64,000 bases of DNA from Paratinospora sagittata (Eukaryota > Streptophyta > Magnoliopsida > Ranunculales > Menispermaceae), in NCBI GenBank assembly GCA_035771175.1, contig CM069592.1, forward strand, positions 38,332,198 to 38,396,197, in the 5' to 3' direction. The first letter of the stretch is position 1. Every line of letters starts with the position of its first letter. The translations under genes were made by a program, and so were the position numbers. Of the stretch, positions 61,559 through 64,000 are shown one piece after another. The notes beneath the pieces were generated by a model that was given only the letters and a program-made list of their open reading frames with translations, made no database searches and was not told the origin of the DNA.

Positions 61559-62198
61559 ACAAATTGAAAGCTTTGACTCCGGTCCAACTCACAGCAACAT
61601 AAAAATTTGCTTGCAGTCAAGAGGCGTGTTGACCAACAGTAAGTGTAGAGGTTCCTGTGGTATTTCTCCTGCTCCACCGGAAGAGTTGTTATCAAACCTT
61701 TTTCAGACAGTTTTTTGGGCGTGCCTTCTATTTATGAGCCATTTACTGTAATTTGGGCATGCCTTCTATTCATGGGCCATTGCTGTAATTTAAGAACAAA
61801 GGATACTTGCTATTTAGTTTTTGACCAAACAGTTCAATTTTTAATGACAGAAAAATTCGTCTTGAAACTCATCTTCTCTTAAGAGTTGCTGCAAATCTTG
61901 TTAATATCAGCTCTTGTTAAGGAAAAACTTGCATCTGCACCAAACATCTTAAAGGTGCCAAGTGCCAACTTGTTTAATGGTACCATTAAAAAACAGCATT
62001 TTGCAGCATCAACCAAATAAATATGCTTGCAACAACATTTTGCTTTATTTTCATTTTGCATGTATAATATCAGTTTTCAATAATTGACTTACTTGAAATC
62101 ATTCAAAAAATTGATACATAGATACTAGTAATTGCTAAACCCTCCAAAAATGGCAAGCCTTTGCATTTGTTACAGTGGTAGTAGTAGATACATATGGA
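61559..62198. other. Tail-to-tail spacer between TFIIB and the kelch gene
   Basis: Should contain both 3' UTRs. No other gene seen. Confidence 0.55.
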
Positions 62199-63933
62199 TC
62201 ACAACCTCAACTTAGTTCTGAACATATTTCCAATAACTTTTCTTGGAGAAGGATCATCTGGGCCTCTATCCCTCTGCCCTGATGTGAAGTACAACCATCC
62301 GTCCCAGAACCCTACCAGTGTGGTTTTAACCCGAAACGGCATTTTTCCGATGACCGACCATTCCTGCAATCAATATACAAAAATTACTTCAGAATTTCCA
62401 ATAAAGAAGAAAGGATTTTATTCTAGTAAAAAAAAAAAAAAACTCTGATAACTTAAGGCTAGTAAAATGTAGTATAAGACGAAAGAGGAATGATACATAC
62501 CATTGTATCCAAGTGAAACTGGAACACTTCTCCCACAAGAATCATCTTTTTGGTTACTGGGTGTTTCTCTGTTGTGCCTCCCACAATAACAATAGAATTG
62601 TTGATAATAGCCCATGCAAACTCTATATGTGAGTTAGGTTTTGGCATTGGAGGCAATATCTTCCACTTCATCTCATGGTCTAGCATGTATACATCACCAT
62701 ACACAACCTGGAACAGTTAAGAACTGTAAATGGCAGGAAATTTATCTAAGGGTGGTCATGCATAAATTGAAAATCATAATCAAGATATCTTAATTGCAAC
62801 AGATGCTAAAACATTTTTTGATTGATCATATATTATAAATCATGGTACCATATTATTATTCAAGACATCATATGCTATAATCCAAGCCATGTACTATACC
62901 ATTTGATTAGAATAATTAGCTTTACCTCATGCCTTCGAGAACACTTGAAAATAGGTGATCCAGGTTTGGCCATAAAATCACCCTCTTGACCACCAATAAC
63001 AAAGAGCCTATCATCAACCACAATACAAGCCCTGTTTGAAAACTAAACCTCAAATTAGAAAATAGGAGAGTATAATGTCAATAATGTAAAGAAAGATATT
63101 TTTCAACCAAGTAAAATTTATCAGCTTAATAACTATGTTATGTACAAAATACTACATGTATTTACACTTTTATCAAATCACTAAGGTGTGGTGGGGGGGG
63201 GGGGGGGGTTCTCTATGAAAAATACAATTGCTTCAGAGTGTTGTAAAAACTGATAAATATAAATCTCCATCTCGTCTTCTGCACTAAGATGAGTAAAACT
63301 ATTTAAGTAAAAAAGTTAAACCATATATACCTGTGAGGTCCACCTCGTGGAATCGGTATTTCAGATCGCCACTCGTTCTCTAAGACTCTACCGTTCTTCA
63401 CTGCGATGCTCCAATGCTCTAAAGCAGGTTCATATCGATCCTCTTTGCTTCCCCCCATCACATGAAGTCTTCCTCTCCAAAGCTGCGTTGCCGGAGCATA
63501 TCTAAAAATCATAAAATCCATGAGTTCCATTATTATTTTATTTTATCTTTTGGTAAGAAACTGCATTTAAAAGCTTTAGATCACCAGACACCTAGTAAAA
63601 ACTGAAAAAAATTGCCTTTGAGTTATAAAGTATCAAAGATGTAAAGCACAATCTTCCATGGTTTCTTACAAGAGGTTAGGTATTGTGGGATTGTAGGGTA
63701 TACCTTGGGACTGGTAATGGTGGCATTCTTTGCCATTGTATGGTCTCTGTATCTAACCCAAATGTATGAGCCGTTGGGCCTCTGCATTGGGGACCATACT
63801 GTCCTGTGACCACGTAAATGTACCTTCCATCAGTAGCCATTCCCAAATGTGAATGCGCCATATCTTCAGGCATATCGAACCTTCCACTCCATGTATTATC
63901 CGTGAAATTATAGATATCAACATGGGAATTCAC
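62199..63933 (-). CDS. Kelch-repeat protein, At3g27220 type (3' part)
   Basis: Five exons are in the window: 63933-63704, 63501-63331, 63031-62926, 62707-62501 and 62363-62199, giving 292 residues to the TGA. The 5' exons lie beyond the right edge. Kelch-like blades are visible: VDIYNFTDNTWSGRFDMPED, YVVTGQYGPQCRGPT, LHVMGGSKEDRYEP, CIVVDDRLFVIGGQEGDFM and IVIVGGTTEKHP. The end EWSVIGKMPFRVKTTLVGFW..GW..FTSGQRDRGPDDP..KV matches the plant galactose oxidase/kelch family typified by At3g27220, a probable secretory-pathway membrane protein of unknown role in plants. No F-box can be assessed because the N-terminus is missing. All splice phases agree. Confidence 0.88.
63193..63208. repeat. 16-base G tract
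   Basis: A pure G16 run in the kelch-gene intron between 63031 and 63331 (C-rich in the transcript). Slippage-prone; its length may vary or be an assembly approximation. Confidence 0.9.
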
Positions 63934-64000
63934 CTAAATGAGACAATAACTCATAAGCAAGAATAAACGTGATACATAAGCCCCAATTAACTTAGTTATG

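Overview
The window is nuclear DNA from a flowering plant, almost certainly a eudicot. It is AT-rich, its genes have many introns with plant-like GT..AG borders, and it is full of plant transposon classes. Six protein-coding loci and one spliceosomal RNA gene can be read. They are: a decayed glycoside hydrolase family 1 beta-glucosidase (- strand, 215-3221, plus a second truncated copy at 7827-8978); mitochondrial ribosomal protein uL13m (+, 11479-15533); a U5 snRNA gene (+, about 16853-16971); a phosducin-like/PDCL3-type thioredoxin-fold protein (-, 18006-24506); COP9 signalosome subunit 3 (+, 26640-34483); a G-type cyclin-dependent kinase with a PLTSLRE helix (-, 42931-47392); transcription factor IIB (+, 56119-61558); and the 3' part of a kelch-repeat protein (-, 62199-63933, running off the right edge). 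Summing exon lengths gives clean open frames of 202, 252, 423, 758 and 312 residues for the five complete genes. These lengths fit their families.

Layout. Positions 1588-13101 are a direct tandem duplication of a 5,757-bp unit with no differences found where compared. The unit holds most of the GH1 pseudogene and the promoter plus first coding exon of uL13m, so uL13m has two identical candidate promoters and first exons. U5 lies downstream of uL13m with a textbook plant Pol II snRNA promoter. PDCL3 and CSN3 are divergent across 2.1 kb of AT-rich, repeat-bearing DNA. A 34.5-42.9 kb gene-poor stretch holds nested LINE and SINE copies. From 47.8 to 55.5 kb there are two back-to-back foldback DNA transposons, an L1-like LINE and a short tandem array. 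TFIIB and the kelch gene are tail to tail.

The housekeeping genes share no pathway. They touch mitochondrial translation, splicing, protein folding, protein turnover, cell-cycle/splicing kinase activity and Pol II initiation. Transposons sit inside most large introns without breaking the coding exons. Several elements are complete enough to define by termini and target-site duplications: TRIMs of 288 and 309 bp (76-bp LTRs in both copies of the first and the 5' LTR of the second), a 502-bp hAT-like element, a 1,840-bp Mutator-like foldback element, and two tRNA-type SINEs. The most unusual objects are the identical tandem duplication, the paired foldback elements, and a dead copy of TFIIB exon 3 lying inside TFIIB intron 2.
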